A stretch of DNA of 64,000 nt, taken from NCBI GenBank assembly GCA_036245525.1, contig BTPG01000004.1, positions 16,924,631 to 16,988,630 of the forward strand, read 5' to 3'. The notes beneath the pieces are model-generated. The model did not search any database, was not told the DNA's origin, and was given only the letters and a program-made list of their open reading frames with translations. This document shows, one piece after another, positions 24,383 to 35,297 of the stretch (positions within the stretch are counted from its first letter, which is position 1; every line of letters begins with the position of its first letter). Position numbers and translations under genes: made by a program. The DNA is from Semisulcospira habei (taxonomy: Eukaryota; Mollusca; Gastropoda; Semisulcospiridae).

Positions 24383-24490
24383 GCGCGAGCACGCGCGCAG
24401 AGATAGAGACAGAGAGACAGAGACACACATACAAATAGATAGGGCGAGAGATGATGATGAAGATGATGATGATGATGATGATGATTATGA
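24160..24490. repeat. Poly-C, poly-A, (CA)n and (GAT)n low-complexity block
   Basis: C-rich 24168-24230, A run to 24288, (CA)n 24305-24376 and (ATG)n 24449-24485. The 171-codon minus-strand frame here is low-complexity translation. Confidence 0.95.
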
Positions 24491-24695
24491 TTATGATAAC
24501 ACTTTTATTAATTAAGAATCAAGGCCCCCCAACCAAGGACAAATTTATGTTTATAAAAATAAAATATTTTTGTAAAAAAAAAAAAAACTGTCGTACAATC
24601 TGTCGGTTGTGCCTAACTAACGCAAACAAAAATAAGTTGAATAGATCAAATCAATTGCAAGTGAAAAACAAATTAACGATACATGAAGGCAAGAC

Positions 24696-24697
<2 letters not shown>

Positions 24698-24784
<87 letters not shown>
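24698..24784. repeat. (GA)n microsatellite
   Basis: About 43 GA units, directly joined to the LINE 3' end that follows. Confidence 0.97.
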
Positions 24785-24786
<2 letters not shown>

Positions 24787-25050
24787 CAATGAATCAATGA
24801 AACTTTATTTTACAACGGTTTAGGCATTGACATTGTCATCGACACAGCCATTTTACAAACCTGCCGTTGCTAACAACTACAAGACTAACTACAAATATAC
24901 ATACATATAAGTAAACATAATACTTGCAAACAGATGACAACACTGTTCACATAGACAGACATACTCATAGACTCACAGACACCCCCCACCCCACCCGCCC
25001 CCTTCACACATGGACAGAGCTAAGTAGTCCAAATGATAAATGAAAAGGAT
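24785..25050 (-). repeat. LINE 3' UTR copy 1, minus orientation
   Basis: TCAATGAATCAATGAAACTT then TATTTTACAACGGTTTAGGC through AGCTAAGTAGTCCAAATGAT. About 250 bp is nearly identical to 27785-28043. On the minus strand it ends AATAAAGTTTCATTGATTCA and runs into (TC)n. Confidence 0.8.
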
Positions 25051-25136
25051 AACAGACTTAATTGGAAATAAAGTGGACCCAGCATAAAAAGAGACATATA
25101 ATACAAGTGGTTAAGGCATCCCTACGAGTGATTCAC

Positions 25137-25138
<2 letters not shown>

Positions 25139-25216
<78 letters not shown>

Positions 25217-25223
25217 AGAGAGG
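25139..25223. repeat. (GA)n microsatellite, interrupted
   Basis: GA units with two GG interruptions. Confidence 0.95.
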
Positions 25224-25442
25224 TGCCAGTTTCCGAGACTGAGTAGGCGGCTAATCCGCGAGACTGGTTCCACTGAGTGACGTTTATTGGCATGTGGAAA
25301 CTGACGGTAACAGCAGCTAAAACAAACACCGCTCATCAATTTCACGCACGTTTTTGTCTGGCACAAATCCACACTGCAAATCGCCACAAAAACTGACGAG
25401 AGAGAGAGGGAGAGCGAGAGAGAGAGCAGTCAATGAGCAGTC

Positions 25443-25445
<3 letters not shown>
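25224..25445. other. Unassigned spacer
   Basis: No recognised feature between two (GA)n tracts. Confidence 0.5.
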
Positions 25446-25534
<89 letters not shown>

Positions 25535-25590
25535 AATGAAACTTTATTTTACAAGGATAAAAGATTTTGTTTTCCTCCCTACGTCACACA
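25446..25590 (-). repeat. (GA)n then short LINE 3' end, minus orientation
   Basis: (GA)n 25446-25531, then ATGAAATGAAACTTTATTTT then ACAAGGATAAAAG: the same LINE-tail plus (TC)n arrangement. Confidence 0.7.
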
Positions 25591-25789
25591 ACCAGTCACT
25601 TTAGCGCAAACCGCCGTACCACGTGACCGTGATATATATAAAAAAAAACCTGTAGCGAAAAATGGCCGACGTTTTGTGGCCTTCCGGATGACGCATCTTG
25701 GATGCCAGCTTTGTTCTATAAAAGATCGCCAAACGTTCTAAAGTACAAAGTTACTTAGTGTTGTTCGAAGCAACAAGCACACTCAGTAC
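25591..25789. other. No gene seen
   Basis: Unassigned DNA next to family G. Confidence 0.5.
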
Positions 25790-26108
25790 TGGAGACGGCA
25801 ACGTCATGACATATTTTAAATTACGTCATAAGTTTATTATGTATAAAGGTATAGTCCTTTGTCGTCAGTCATGTCTGGCGTGATCGAGGTCGCAAGATGT
25901 CTTCTTGATTTCTTTTACGAAAATAGTGGAGGAATGAAAACAAATACGTTATTGGTCGGAGGGGTTCGCTGCACGGACCCTTGTAGGCCGTCGGGAGGTC
26001 AAAGGAACCATTGTACCCCTCAGGCCTTCGACCTTAGGGGTACAATGATTCCTTTGACCTCCCTCAGGCCTACAAGGGTCCGTGTAGCATACCCCTCCCA
26101 CCAATAAC
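25790..26108 (+). mobile_element. Family G element, copy 1
   Basis: A ~165 bp unique arm (CTGGAGACGGCAACGTCATG ... GTGGAGGAATGAAAACAAAT) leads into a palindrome, TTATTGGTCGGAGGGGTTCG ... CCCCTCCCACCAATAA (25950-26108), with paired GCACGGACCCTTGTAGGCC. An inverted copy of arm plus shorter palindrome is at 31186-31430. The frame at 25859-26107 is its translation, not a gene. Confidence 0.75.
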
Positions 26109-26175
26109 TTATAATGTCACAGACCTATTTTCAATCTTGTCCTTGCTACACCGGCACTACAACAAATATAACAGT

Positions 26176-26184
26176 AACACACAC

Positions 26185-26240
<56 letters not shown>

Positions 26241-26261
26241 GCACGCACGCGCGCGCGCACG

Positions 26262-26320
<59 letters not shown>
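26176..26320. repeat. (CA)n microsatellite with CG centre
   Basis: About 72 units; the middle changes to GCAC/GCGC. Open frames here are artefacts. Confidence 0.96.
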
Positions 26321-26460
26321 GCACACCTCATTTTCTCACGTACACCCACAGGTCTGTGGCCTGACAGTACAGAAAGATACACATATGAACAGGATATAAG
26401 ACTACAGTTACATAATTATTCATATAAATGTACATACGTATCAAATCAATAGTACTACAA

Positions 26461-26503
26461 ACCAACAAACAAACAAACAAACAAACAAACAAACAAACAA
26501 AAA
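26461..26503. repeat. (CAAA)n microsatellite
   Basis: About ten CAAA units. Confidence 0.9.
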
Positions 26504-27685
26504 TGATATGAGTGATTAAAAAAAAACAGGTTACATATCCACTCATTCAACCCATAATATACGCACACGCACGCACGCACACACTCATGCGCTCTCGGGC
26601 GTATGCACAAACCGACACCGCTGTTCTTACTGTAAAGGCAACTCAATAGTCCAGATTTTAAGAAGAAAACAGTGGGCTTATAGTCAGGGCGAGAGTTTAC
26701 TGAGAGTTTGTGACAGTAAAAACATCACGTTAGGTGCCCATAGTTTATACTGATCAACAAAAGAAACGCGAATTTGTCACCAGAGCTCTTTTCTTCGTAA
26801 ATATGCTTTAATCCGGGTTATTATGACGTCACTTATTGAAAACGTTATGAAGAGTGTGTTATGTCGTGTGCAAATAGAATGTTTAGTCTTAAAACTCGCA
26901 CATCGATGACATGACGTCATCAGTGACTCTACCATCACAAGATACTGAAAGTGAAATGGGGAGCATCTGCAGAGGACACAGCAGAAAGCCAACCAATGTG
27001 CAGTGTCACTAGGGTCCGTGTGCATGAAAATCCGGCCTGTTTGTTCTTGACCTACTTTTCGTTTGTCAAAGGCACCTAAATAATCAACATGACCTACAAA
27101 TATGAAAATCAAAACGTTTTTTATTTTTAGGTTAGCGGCCATATTTATCTGATCAAATGGATCTGGGTGTGTTCTTTATTTCTGTGTCAGTCACTGGAGC
27201 ATAAAAAAATGGCTTGAAAGAAAGTCACATTAAATCAAATAAGATTTATTAAGAAAATGATGTGCACTGGAAGTTCTGGTTCTCTAATGAATTTTTCGAG
27301 TCAAATTTTGTTTGAGGCAGTTAGTAACATCATAAGCAATCCACACAACTTGTGTGTTAAAACATATATCAGGAAACTTGCTTCACAGAGTGTGTCCAGT
27401 TTTGCTTATTTTCACCACTAATGAAACCCTGTGTCCTCCAAGGTAGCCATGGGAGATAACTCACCCAATTTTTGTGTGAAGGTAGCTCAGACAGTAGGCT
27501 GAACATCTGAAGTAAGCAACAAATAAAATGTTCTTGTTTTGCCGTCAGGGTGGCTCTTTGTTTCCGGGTACACTTACAGACACTTTTCGCGTTTTTAATG
27601 GAAGTCAGTGTATTTAGGTGCTGAGCTAGACGGGTCCTGAATGTAGACAGGGATGGGGCGGCAGCAATATCTGCTGGTAATGAGT
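26504..27685. other. No gene seen, ~1.2 kb
   Basis: Unassigned. A 121-codon minus-strand frame (26777-27142) has no recognisable domain and no splice context I can defend. Confidence 0.5.
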
Positions 27686-27707
27686 TCCAGAGAGAGAGAG
27701 AGAGAGC

Positions 27708-27787
<80 letters not shown>

Positions 27788-28043
27788 AATGAATCATGAA
27801 ACTTTATTTACAACGGTTTAGGCATTGACATCGTCATCGACACGCCATTTTACAAACCTGCCGTTGCTAGCAACTACAAGACTAACTACAATATACATAC
27901 ATATAAGTAAACATAATACTTGCAAACAGATGACAAAATGACACTGTTCACATAGACAGACATACTCAAAGACTCACATACATCCCCCCCCCCACTCCAC
28001 CCGCCCCCTTCACACTAGACAGAGCTAGTAGTCCAAATGACTT
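27686..28043 (-). repeat. (GA)n plus LINE 3' UTR copy 2, minus orientation
   Basis: (GA)n 27686-27784, then TCAATGAATCATGAAACTTT through TAGTAGTCCAAATGAC. Near-identical to 24785-25050 with small indels, so both are insertions of one LINE family. Confidence 0.8.
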
Positions 28044-28329
28044 TAAACTTTAAACTTTAACTAGGATATCATACCCCAGTAGCAAACCGTCTACGGGCCC
28101 ACGATGGCCGCGCTTTAAAATTGCTTACTGGGTAGAGTTTAGAGTTTTCCTGGAAATGGAAACGTAGGCAGTTGGGTACTGCATAACCCGAAGCATTCTA
28201 ACTAAAACTGTACATATCTTATCCTAAAATTAAACGGTCTAAACCACTAGTAAAAATTTAAAATATATATATTAACCAGCATCCAAAATCCAAGTCAGTC
28301 CACATTAAACTAGGTATTTATTTTCTATT
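28044..28329. other. No gene seen
   Basis: Unassigned; short tandem ACTTTAA at 28040-28060. Confidence 0.5.
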
Positions 28330-28422
28330 TAACTCTTTGGCTGTCGGTAACGCTTTTGGTCGCGATGATTCCTGCAGGAATCACAGCGACCAAAAGGCGC
28401 TGCCCTGAGACTGTAAGAGTAA
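28330..28422. mobile_element. Family D palindrome
   Basis: TTTAACTCTTTGGCTGTCGG ... CCTGAGACTGTAAGAGTAA, with centre CGCGATGATTCCTGCAGGAA. The right arm is partly decayed. Confidence 0.8.
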
Positions 28423-28481
28423 TAAATATGTAAAGCCTTGAGGCACGGGGAAACCCCAAACTATGATTCACAAATCCATCG

Positions 28482-28695
28482 TAAACCCATTTAGCCTCGA
28501 GTCCCTACAGCAGGAGATGGATTGACCATGATAATTCAAGGGCAGTGCCAGATTAGCTTGGCGCCTTCAGGCGCCAAGCTAATCTGGCACTGCCCTTGAA
28601 TTATCATGGTCAATCCATCTCGTGCAACTGATTCATAGTCATTAGGCAACACCTCCAAAATTTTAGAACTGGGACCTTGGGGCCAACAGGGTTAA
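28482..28695. mobile_element. Family B palindromic element, complete
   Basis: TAAACCCATTTAGCC ... CAGGGTTAA. The palindrome is near perfect over ~120 bp (GATTGACCATGATAATTCAA / inverse). Confidence 0.87.
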
Positions 28696-28936
28696 AAGAA
28701 CACCTTTATCAAGCAAATAGTCCGCAATCCATGAGCCGGTACTGCAGCAAACGTCACTTCCCTACCGTGAACGCCAGCAAAATACAGACAGCAGTGACTC
28801 CAGCCTACTGTGACTACTGTCACCGTCTTGTTCCATCCAACAGTAACGCTGAAATGGTCATAGTTGGGACGTTTCTTTGTTGTTGGTTGCCGGGGTGTAT
28901 CCTTGCTTGCATTTTTTTTAATTTTTGTTGTTTGTT

Positions 28937-29135
28937 TTGGTTGGTTGGTTGGTTGGTTGGTTGGTTGGTTGGTTGGTTGGTTGGTTGTTCTTTTTGGTTG
29001 GTTGGTTGGTTGGTTGGTTGGTTGGTTGGTTGGTTGGTTGGTTGGTTGGAGCGTTGGTTGGAGCGTTGGTCGGAGCGTTGGTTGGTTGGTTGGTTGGTTG
29101 GTTGGTTGGTTGGTTGGTTGGTTGGTTGGTTGGTT
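28937..29135. repeat. (GGTT)n microsatellite with internal GAGC units
   Basis: About 45 units, broken by TTCTTTTT (28985) and three GGTCGGAGCGTTGG-type units (29047-29075). The Trp-Leu-Val-Gly frames are repeat translations. Confidence 0.95.
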
Positions 29136-30021
29136 CAATGTTCGCTTCGTTATTTGGTTCGTAGGTTGGTTGGCTAGCTGGCTGCTTGGTTGCTTTGTTC
29201 ATCTTTCAGTTTTTGTTGTATTTTGTTTACTTTCTTGCTCTTTCTTTGGCTGGCTGCCTCATAGCTCGTCCATTGGTATGTTTGCTCGAAGGGACTTTAT
29301 TTTCTAGTCTTTATTTCTTTCCTTTCCTTTCCTTTCCGTTTTACTTTTTTTGTTGGGGAAAGGGGGGGACCCGGGGGAAGGGGGGGGGGCTGGGGGGAGG
29401 GGGGCCAGGGGGGGGGGGGAGGAGGGGTCACTAAAATTTGATGTAGGTATAGCTCGCGAGGCCAGAAAATACACCTTGACCTTCATGAATAATTTACAGC
29501 ACATGTTTGCGGTTATTTAATTTACCTTTCTCATTATGCCCTACGATTGACGAACAAGAATATACTACACACTAAACACCACATTAGAATAATAATGAAA
29601 CTTGAATTTTAACTTCCAAGGCAGAATTCTGTCCTCATAATGTCCACTTCGTTTTTGTATGGCCTGGTGTGAAAATGAAAGTGTTCAAATTGCACGACAT
29701 TGACCCTTTCAGCTGGAATAACGGGTGGTCTGTTGGGAAGAGATGTGTCAAACAAAAACTCCTCAAGTAGAGGCCTCAAGTTCCAACTTTCTAGACGTGA
29801 CGCGAGCCTTCGGGCGGATTTCCTTCCTCGCTGCACACTCCTCAGACAGATCCGTTTGAGGAAAACAGATGTAAAGCCGGCTAGCATGAGGCGCAGATTT
29901 CCTTGAGTCCTCGCCATTTGAGGATCTACGATTCTTGGAGATGCATCAGAATCAAATTGACGGTGTACTCTCTTTCTTCGGTCAGCCCCGCCTGACAATA
30001 ACCAGACTTACATGTAACTTG
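29136..30021. other. No gene; G-rich 29355-29430
   Basis: The frames at 29609-29998 and 29700-29906 have no known domain. A decayed family A arm (GAGGCGCAGATTTCCTTGAG) is near 29889. Confidence 0.5.
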
Positions 30022-30085
30022 CAAGAGGCATAGATCCTTATAAGCCCCCGCGATTACGGGGGCTCATGAGGATCTGTGCCTCTTG
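30022..30085. repeat. Family A hairpin
   Basis: CAAGAGGCATAGATCCTTAT pairs with ATGAGGATCTGTGCCTCTTG. Confidence 0.88.
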
Positions 30086-30171
30086 CAAATGTGTTACCCT
30101 GACTGAAGCTTTAGTTTTGTTGGAGTAACGGTTTTTCGAAGTTCTCACAGCCTTGGCATGCTTGCAATTTC

Positions 30172-30435
30172 GTAATAAATAAATAAAATATAAAGCAGCG
30201 CATTAAATAGGCGCTTTATCCCAATTGAAAATCGGCTCAAAGCGCCGCCGCGAACTGAACCAAACAAGCACGCTCACGTGAATCACGTGGCGCATCCACT
30301 CACACACTGTACATAAACACAGAACATTCACGTGGTGCTAAGGGCAAGCTCAAGCGAGCTACTGAAGTTTTGGAAATTCAAATCGTTTATATTTTAAATT
30401 TGATAAGTGGCCTGAAATTGATAAAAGTCGTAAGG
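30172..30435 (-). repeat. Dispersed repeat C, copy 2
   Basis: TAATAAATAAATAAAATATA then GCGCATTAAATAGGCGCTTT through TTGATAAGTGGCCTGAAATT. Matches copy 1 (18195-18424) with an extra CCAATTGAAAAT segment. Confidence 0.75.
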
Positions 30436-30589
30436 TATAACTATTTAGGCGATTCAATAGGATTATGGCGGATTTAAACGGACAGCTGGATTGTTGGTTG
30501 TTGTGTCGTACTTTTAGTACAATTTGTTGATGCAGCTGGTTGCGTTTGTAACGCCGATAAGGACCAATGGAAGCCGGGGAGGGGGGGGG

Positions 30590-30649
<60 letters not shown>

Positions 30650-31185
30650 GGGGGGGGGGGGAGGAGTATCAGTGTTAATAAGTGTTGATGTTATGGATGT
30701 TGTTTTTGATTTATATGATAAACAAGACCAAACGCTTGATGTTGTTTATAACAAGTTTTCTTCAGGCATGACATTTTACAGGCGGTATGATTATTATTAT
30801 ACGTTTAATGTTGTTTTGTGTCTGTTGTTTTTGTCGTTGTTACCTTTTAGGCTGATCGTGTTGAAATAACGATTTTTTTTTTTTTTTACTGATATTGACA
30901 ACTAAATACATGTTCTGATTTTAAACTCTTATCAGATATATATTTCATCGTAAGTAACACTTCATTCTTTGTTTAATTCTTTTGTTCGACAGTTTACTGT
31001 ATTAGCTGTCAGCACCTGCAAACAATTTAACAGTTTTAACTGACCGACACATTTTGGTGTGTTTTCATGTTTACCGCCCCTGTAGTTTTCATGTTCCTTT
31101 TGGTACTATTTTTTATCTCTTGAATATTTTAGATGCGGGCAAAACGATCTGCTGACATGTCGCGCCAACAGATGTTGCAATAGAA
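30436..31185. other. No gene; (GA)n at 30595-30644 and G runs
   Basis: Unassigned AT-rich sequence with low-complexity tracts. Confidence 0.55.
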
Positions 31186-31430
31186 GTTATTGGTAGCAGG
31201 GGCTTGCTGCACGGACCCTTCGGGTACAATGGTTCGGTCCGTGTAGCAAACCCCTGTTACCAATAACGTATTTGTTTTCATTCCTCCACTATTTTCGTAA
31301 AAGAAATCAAGAAGAAATCATCCGACCTGGATCACGCCAGACACGACTCACGTCAAAGGAATATACATTTATATATAACAGACTTATGACGTAATTTAAA
31401 ATCTTTCATGACGTTGCCGTCTCCAGTAGC
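31186..31430 (-). mobile_element. Family G element, copy 2, inverted
   Basis: A palindrome (TTATTGGTAGCAGGGGCTTG ... CCCCTGTTACCAATAA) with a much shorter centre than copy 1, then the unique arm in inverse (ATTTGTTTTCATTCCTCCAC ... CATGACGTTGCCGTCTCCAG). Confidence 0.75.
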
Positions 31431-31485
31431 TGTGCCTGTTGTAGTGTGCCATCCAAGAAACACGGATATTAAAGAGATCATCAAC

Positions 31486-31546
31486 AGGCAAAGAACGTAA
31501 TGAGCCATCGCATCTGCGGGGCTCATGAAGTTCTGTGCCTATTGCA
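31486..31546. repeat. Decayed family A hairpin
   Basis: CAGGCAAAGAACGTAATGAG ... CATGAAGTTCTGTGCCTATT. Followed by GGTGGTGTTCGCAATTGCAG, a trace of the family A right flank. Confidence 0.65.
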
Positions 31547-31888
31547 GTTAGGTGGTGTTCGCAATTGCAGTGAACGGTTTAATATCGTTAAATTCTTTTA
31601 GTGCCTATGCAAAAATCGTCACGACTTTTATGTTCAATTTTCCCGACACATTTCATGTATCGCCGTGAGATTGTTCTATGTTACATAAAACACCACATCG
31701 TTTATCTGTTACTTTTTCCTGCAAAAGTGCGGTTTCTTGGAGAGATACAGCACAGTTTTCACACTAACATATGTTTCTATGACAGTGATGCCACCAAAAA
31801 CACATCTGCGCTCTGCTTTCCAGCCACACACGTTAACCCAGCACCAGGTCCTCAATCTGAAGATCTAAATGAAATCAACCCATGCCAA
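31547..31888. other. No gene seen
   Basis: A 111-codon frame (31601-31936) shows no known domain and runs into the next hairpin. Confidence 0.45.
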
Positions 31889-31952
31889 CAAGAGGCACAA
31901 ATTCTCGTGGGTCGCTGCGGGTGCAGGGGCCCATGATAACCTGTGCCTCTTG
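31889..31952. repeat. Family A hairpin
   Basis: CAAGAGGCACAAATTCTCGT ... ATGATAACCTGTGCCTCTTG; several arm mismatches. Confidence 0.82.
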
Positions 31953-32237
31953 TAGATAAAATAGAGCTGGCCGAGAGACCTTTTCGTTGGCACGAGGTCA
32001 TATTTCTACACAATTTTCCCCTCCAAGTGATTCGCGCGCGGGAAAATAACAGATTAAAAACAATCGGGAAAATAAACTTGCCCAATCGAGCGTCGGTGTT
32101 TTCGAGTGATAGCGCCGCGGACGGTGTTTGTGTTTGTCGTGACACGTTTCAGTCCAAGGCTTTACGTGTTGTGGGTATGTGCCGTCTGTTTCACCTCCAG
32201 AGCCAAAATGAGAAAGTCCTGCCTAACAATCGTCTGT

Positions 32238-32461
32238 TTAACCCGTTCAGTGCCAGCTGACGCAGACTGTGTTTCCGCAATCTTCGCCGGTTGAATCAAG
32301 ATCAGAACGCCTTACCTGTGCCAGAAACATGGATTCAAAGCGGTATCAGCCAAGAGGGTATAGATCCTCATGAGCCACCGCAACTGCGGGGGCTCATGAG
32401 GGTCTATGCCTCTTGCAGTTGGGTGGTGTTCCATTTTTCTCTCTACGGTGAAAGACTTTAA
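32238..32461. mobile_element. Family A element, full length
   Basis: TTAACCCGTTCAGTGCCAGC at the left, hairpin at 32351-32415 (CAAGAGGGTATAGATCCTCA ... TATGCCTCTTG), right end CGGTGAAAGACTTTAA. It shows the unit as TTAA terminus, unique flank, hairpin, short flank, inverted terminus. Confidence 0.78.
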
Positions 32462-32557
32462 GAATTTCGCTTTTTTGTGTGCACTACGCAATCCAAATTC
32501 TCGGCACTGAACGGGTTAAAATACTGCCCCGAGGGTACGCACATCGCTACACAGTTT

Positions 32558-32644
32558 TGGACCTTTTGGGTGTCGGTAGCGGTTTTAGTCGTGTTGATCT
32601 CTACAGGAATCATCGAGACTAAAACCGCTACCGACACCCACAGG
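32558..32644. mobile_element. Family D palindrome
   Basis: TTTTGGGTGTCGGTAGCGGT ... ACCGCTACCGACACCCACAG. The centre (GTGTTGATCTCTACAGGAAT) is asymmetric. Confidence 0.8.
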
Positions 32645-32687
32645 CGTAAACTCAATATATGTTCTTCTGACAAAGATGATCAGCCGC

Positions 32688-33006
32688 AGGGGCGGATCAG
32701 TTACCTCGAAGAGGTGGAGGGGAGGGAGGAGGGGGGGGTCCAACCTTTTGTTTGGGGCCTTTAACCTGATACAAAAGGCCTCCCCGACGCTAGACCCTCC
32801 TTCCAGGAGCCTAAAATCGAAAAGCGGTGGTGGCGGGGAGGGGAGGGGGGAGGAGAGAGAGAGTGTGTTAAGACTCCACCATTCGCCAAAACATCAACTA
32901 ACGGGGGTGGGGGTGTTCCAAACAGCCCAAAAGGGACTTTGTTATAGCATTTTAAAGGATTTTGGGTCGGGGGGAGGGGGTCCAGAACCTCTGGAACCCC
33001 CCCCCC

Positions 33007-33040
<34 letters not shown>

Positions 33041-33060
33041 CACACCAGATCCGCCTCTGA
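32688..33060. mobile_element. hAT-like small inverted-repeat element
   Basis: Outer ends CAGGGGCGGATC and GATCCGCCTCTG are inverted repeats matching the CAGRG start known for hAT elements. Inside are G- and C-rich tracts, TTAAGACTCCACCATTCGCC, AAAGGGACTTTGTTATAGCA and (CA)n at 33008-33045. A related copy is at 50908-51085. I see no clean 8 bp duplication. Confidence 0.55.
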
Positions 33061-33593
33061 CCCGCGTTGGATTCCGAACTACTGCAGGCAGTTTCAAAAC
33101 AAATACGAGTGTACTGTTACGAAACGGAACTAGCTTAGTCGATCAAACAATATCCGACACCTATTTGAAAATTGTTAAACCTTCTAAATGACATATCAGT
33201 CTTCATGTATGATTATATTTAGTAATAGTACAGAACCATAATAAACAGTTTCTGTACAAATGCTTCAAACCATTGAGCTCTGAATAGTATGGTGTACGGT
33301 TATAAAGTACAGTGGTTGTGCTAATATAAATCAAAAGTAAGTGAAGTGTATTTACAGTTTTGAGAGAAAATCAGTAAAAGCTGCAGCTAAAAGATATATC
33401 GTAATTGACAGCGCATAATTTGTCGTTGTAACCTGTTACGTGGTAGTCGTGGTCGTAAGATGATGCAATCACACCAGACACACTCACGTAGGGTTCTTGT
33501 ACAAAAAACTCACTCAGTTGCAACTCGTCACACGTGGCACAAGGTTGTAGACCGCACTGGAGTAACAGTTGCAACAATATTTTATTCTCACAA
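33061..33593. other. No gene seen
   Basis: Unassigned AT-rich DNA. Confidence 0.55.
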
Positions 33594-33735
33594 TGCACTC
33601 TTAAAAGCACAATGCATCCACACTTTGATGCACTATCTCTCACAAAATCATGCACACTTTCATACACTGGCTCATACAATGCATCCACACTTTGATACAC
33701 TGTCTCATACAATGCATACACATTTCCTAACACTC
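33594..33735. repeat. Minisatellite, imperfect units of roughly 25-33 bp
   Basis: Repeated ACAATGCATCCACACTTTGA and TACACTGTCTCATACAATGC units. The minus-strand Tyr-Glu-rich frame at 33371-33733 is this array. Confidence 0.8.
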
Positions 33736-34210
33736 TGTTATACTTACATCACAAATTTCCAGAACAATCCCGCAAATTACACAACTCAATCAATCAGAAA
33801 AGAAAACGTAGCCAAAATCATTAATGTTCATTAAAAAGGACACTCTAGATTTTTCTACAATCTTCCACTAAAATCTAGGCGCATTATGTAAACATTATGA
33901 AAAGTAACCAACATGTGTATTACAAAACTTTGACGTTATGTTTGAGGTCACTAGACCAATCGCACCTTTTTTTAAGAACCTTCCTGCTTAATCTAGGTCG
34001 TACTTTGCTACAAGTTAGCGAAATGTACAACATTCTAGTCACTCACAAAAATCGATCGCAATTCTCCATGCAAAAAAAGACCCCAACAAATCATACTAAA
34101 AAGGTACATAGTTCTAATCTAAAATAACTCAACTGAACACCGGCTCTTTCCTATGATCAACACAACACATCACATGCCCTAAAAAGAATAACACAACCAC
34201 AAACGTAACA
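33736..34210. other. No gene seen
   Basis: Unassigned AT-rich DNA; short frames without domains. Confidence 0.55.
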
Positions 34211-34405
34211 TAACCCATTTAATCCCAAGGCCGTATTTTCGCAAATTTTGGAAAATGTCACTGCGGAATGAGTATGTGGATCAACCATGATAATTCAAGG
34301 GAAGTGCCAGATTAGCTTTGCGCCATCAGGCGCCAAGGTAATCTGGCACTACCCCTGAATTATCATGGTCGATCTATCTCCTGCTTAAGTGCATCGGGCT
34401 ATATA
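34211..34405. mobile_element. Family B element, right end decayed
   Basis: TAACCCATTTAATCCCAAGG, arms AGGGAAGTGCCAGATTAGCT / AGGTAATCTGGCACTACCCC, then ATCTATCTCCTGCTTAAGTG. The terminal GAATGGGTTAA is lost. Confidence 0.78.
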
Positions 34406-34608
34406 GAATACCACATGTGGTACGGATGGGGGAATAACACATGGATTGAAATCGTGGCGACGTACCCATTTGGTTCTCGTGATTGTTTTTCCCTCGGACA
34501 CTTAGTTGTGGTTTGCGACAAAATATTTATCATCAAATACGTCATCGCCGACTTTTTGTTTTGAAATGATTTCATAAAAGAACTGATGTTTCAGTCGTAA
34601 AATGGTAC

Positions 34609-34743
34609 TTAACTCATTCAGCCCGACGGCCCTATTTCCCAAATTTTGGAGGCGTCATCTAATGACTATGCACCAGTTGCAGGAGATGGATTATCATGGT
34701 CGATCCATCTTCTGCTGTAGTGCGTCAGGGCTGAATGGGTTAG
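34609..34743. mobile_element. Family B element with the palindrome centre deleted
   Basis: Both termini are present (TTAACTCATTCAGCCCGACG ... GGGCTGAATGGGTTAG), but the left arm jumps from GGAGATGGA straight to TTATCATGGTCGATCCATC. About 80 bp at the centre is missing. Confidence 0.82.
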
Positions 34744-35234
34744 ATCACATACCTGAATGGGTTAAATCACATACGTTGTTCACGCCCCTTGCCCCCTCCC
34801 CCCCCCCCCTCACCATCACCCCCCCCCCCTCCCCGTCCCAGGCCTTTCTTCGTCCACTTCCACCCGCGTTCCAGTTGAGCAAAAGTTCTTCTTTTGCTGT
34901 GGTTGTCTTGCCTACAAAGAGGGTCGTAGGCCCGATGTCTTTTTGCCGTCAGTTAATTTAAACAAAAACACACATCAAGGAAGAAAAATATGGAAGGGGC
35001 ATAAGTTATGATGGACAACAAAGACGGCTGACGAATGTAAACACGAGGACTCAATCGTCAGAAAACACAGTTTTATTTCTGTAAATGCCAACGGCTCTGA
35101 AACGTAACAAGTGCGTGGGGTTAGAAAGAAAAGGTATGGGGGGAGGGGGTGGTGCTTTTTGGATTTAAAGTCCATACAAAAGAGAGAAATTCTAGCCTTT
35201 TCACTGCCGAGAAAAATTAAACACCACTCAACAG
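34744..35234. other. No gene; C-rich 34790-34845
   Basis: A second GAATGGGTTAAATCACATAC follows the preceding element as a ~24 bp tandem duplicate. Otherwise unassigned. Confidence 0.55.
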
Positions 35235-35297
35235 CAAGAGGAATAGATCCTCATATCCCCGCAGTTTCGGAGGCTCATGACGATCTATGCATTATGC
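35235..35297. repeat. Family A hairpin, decayed
   Basis: CAAGAGGAATAGATCCTCAT ... ATGACGATCTATGCATTATG. The left arm has a deletion before the CCCCGC core. Confidence 0.7.

Noticed and set aside
26777..27142. 121-codon minus-strand frame as a host gene
   Set aside because: No recognisable motif and its length is not rare in 64 kb of six-frame sequence.
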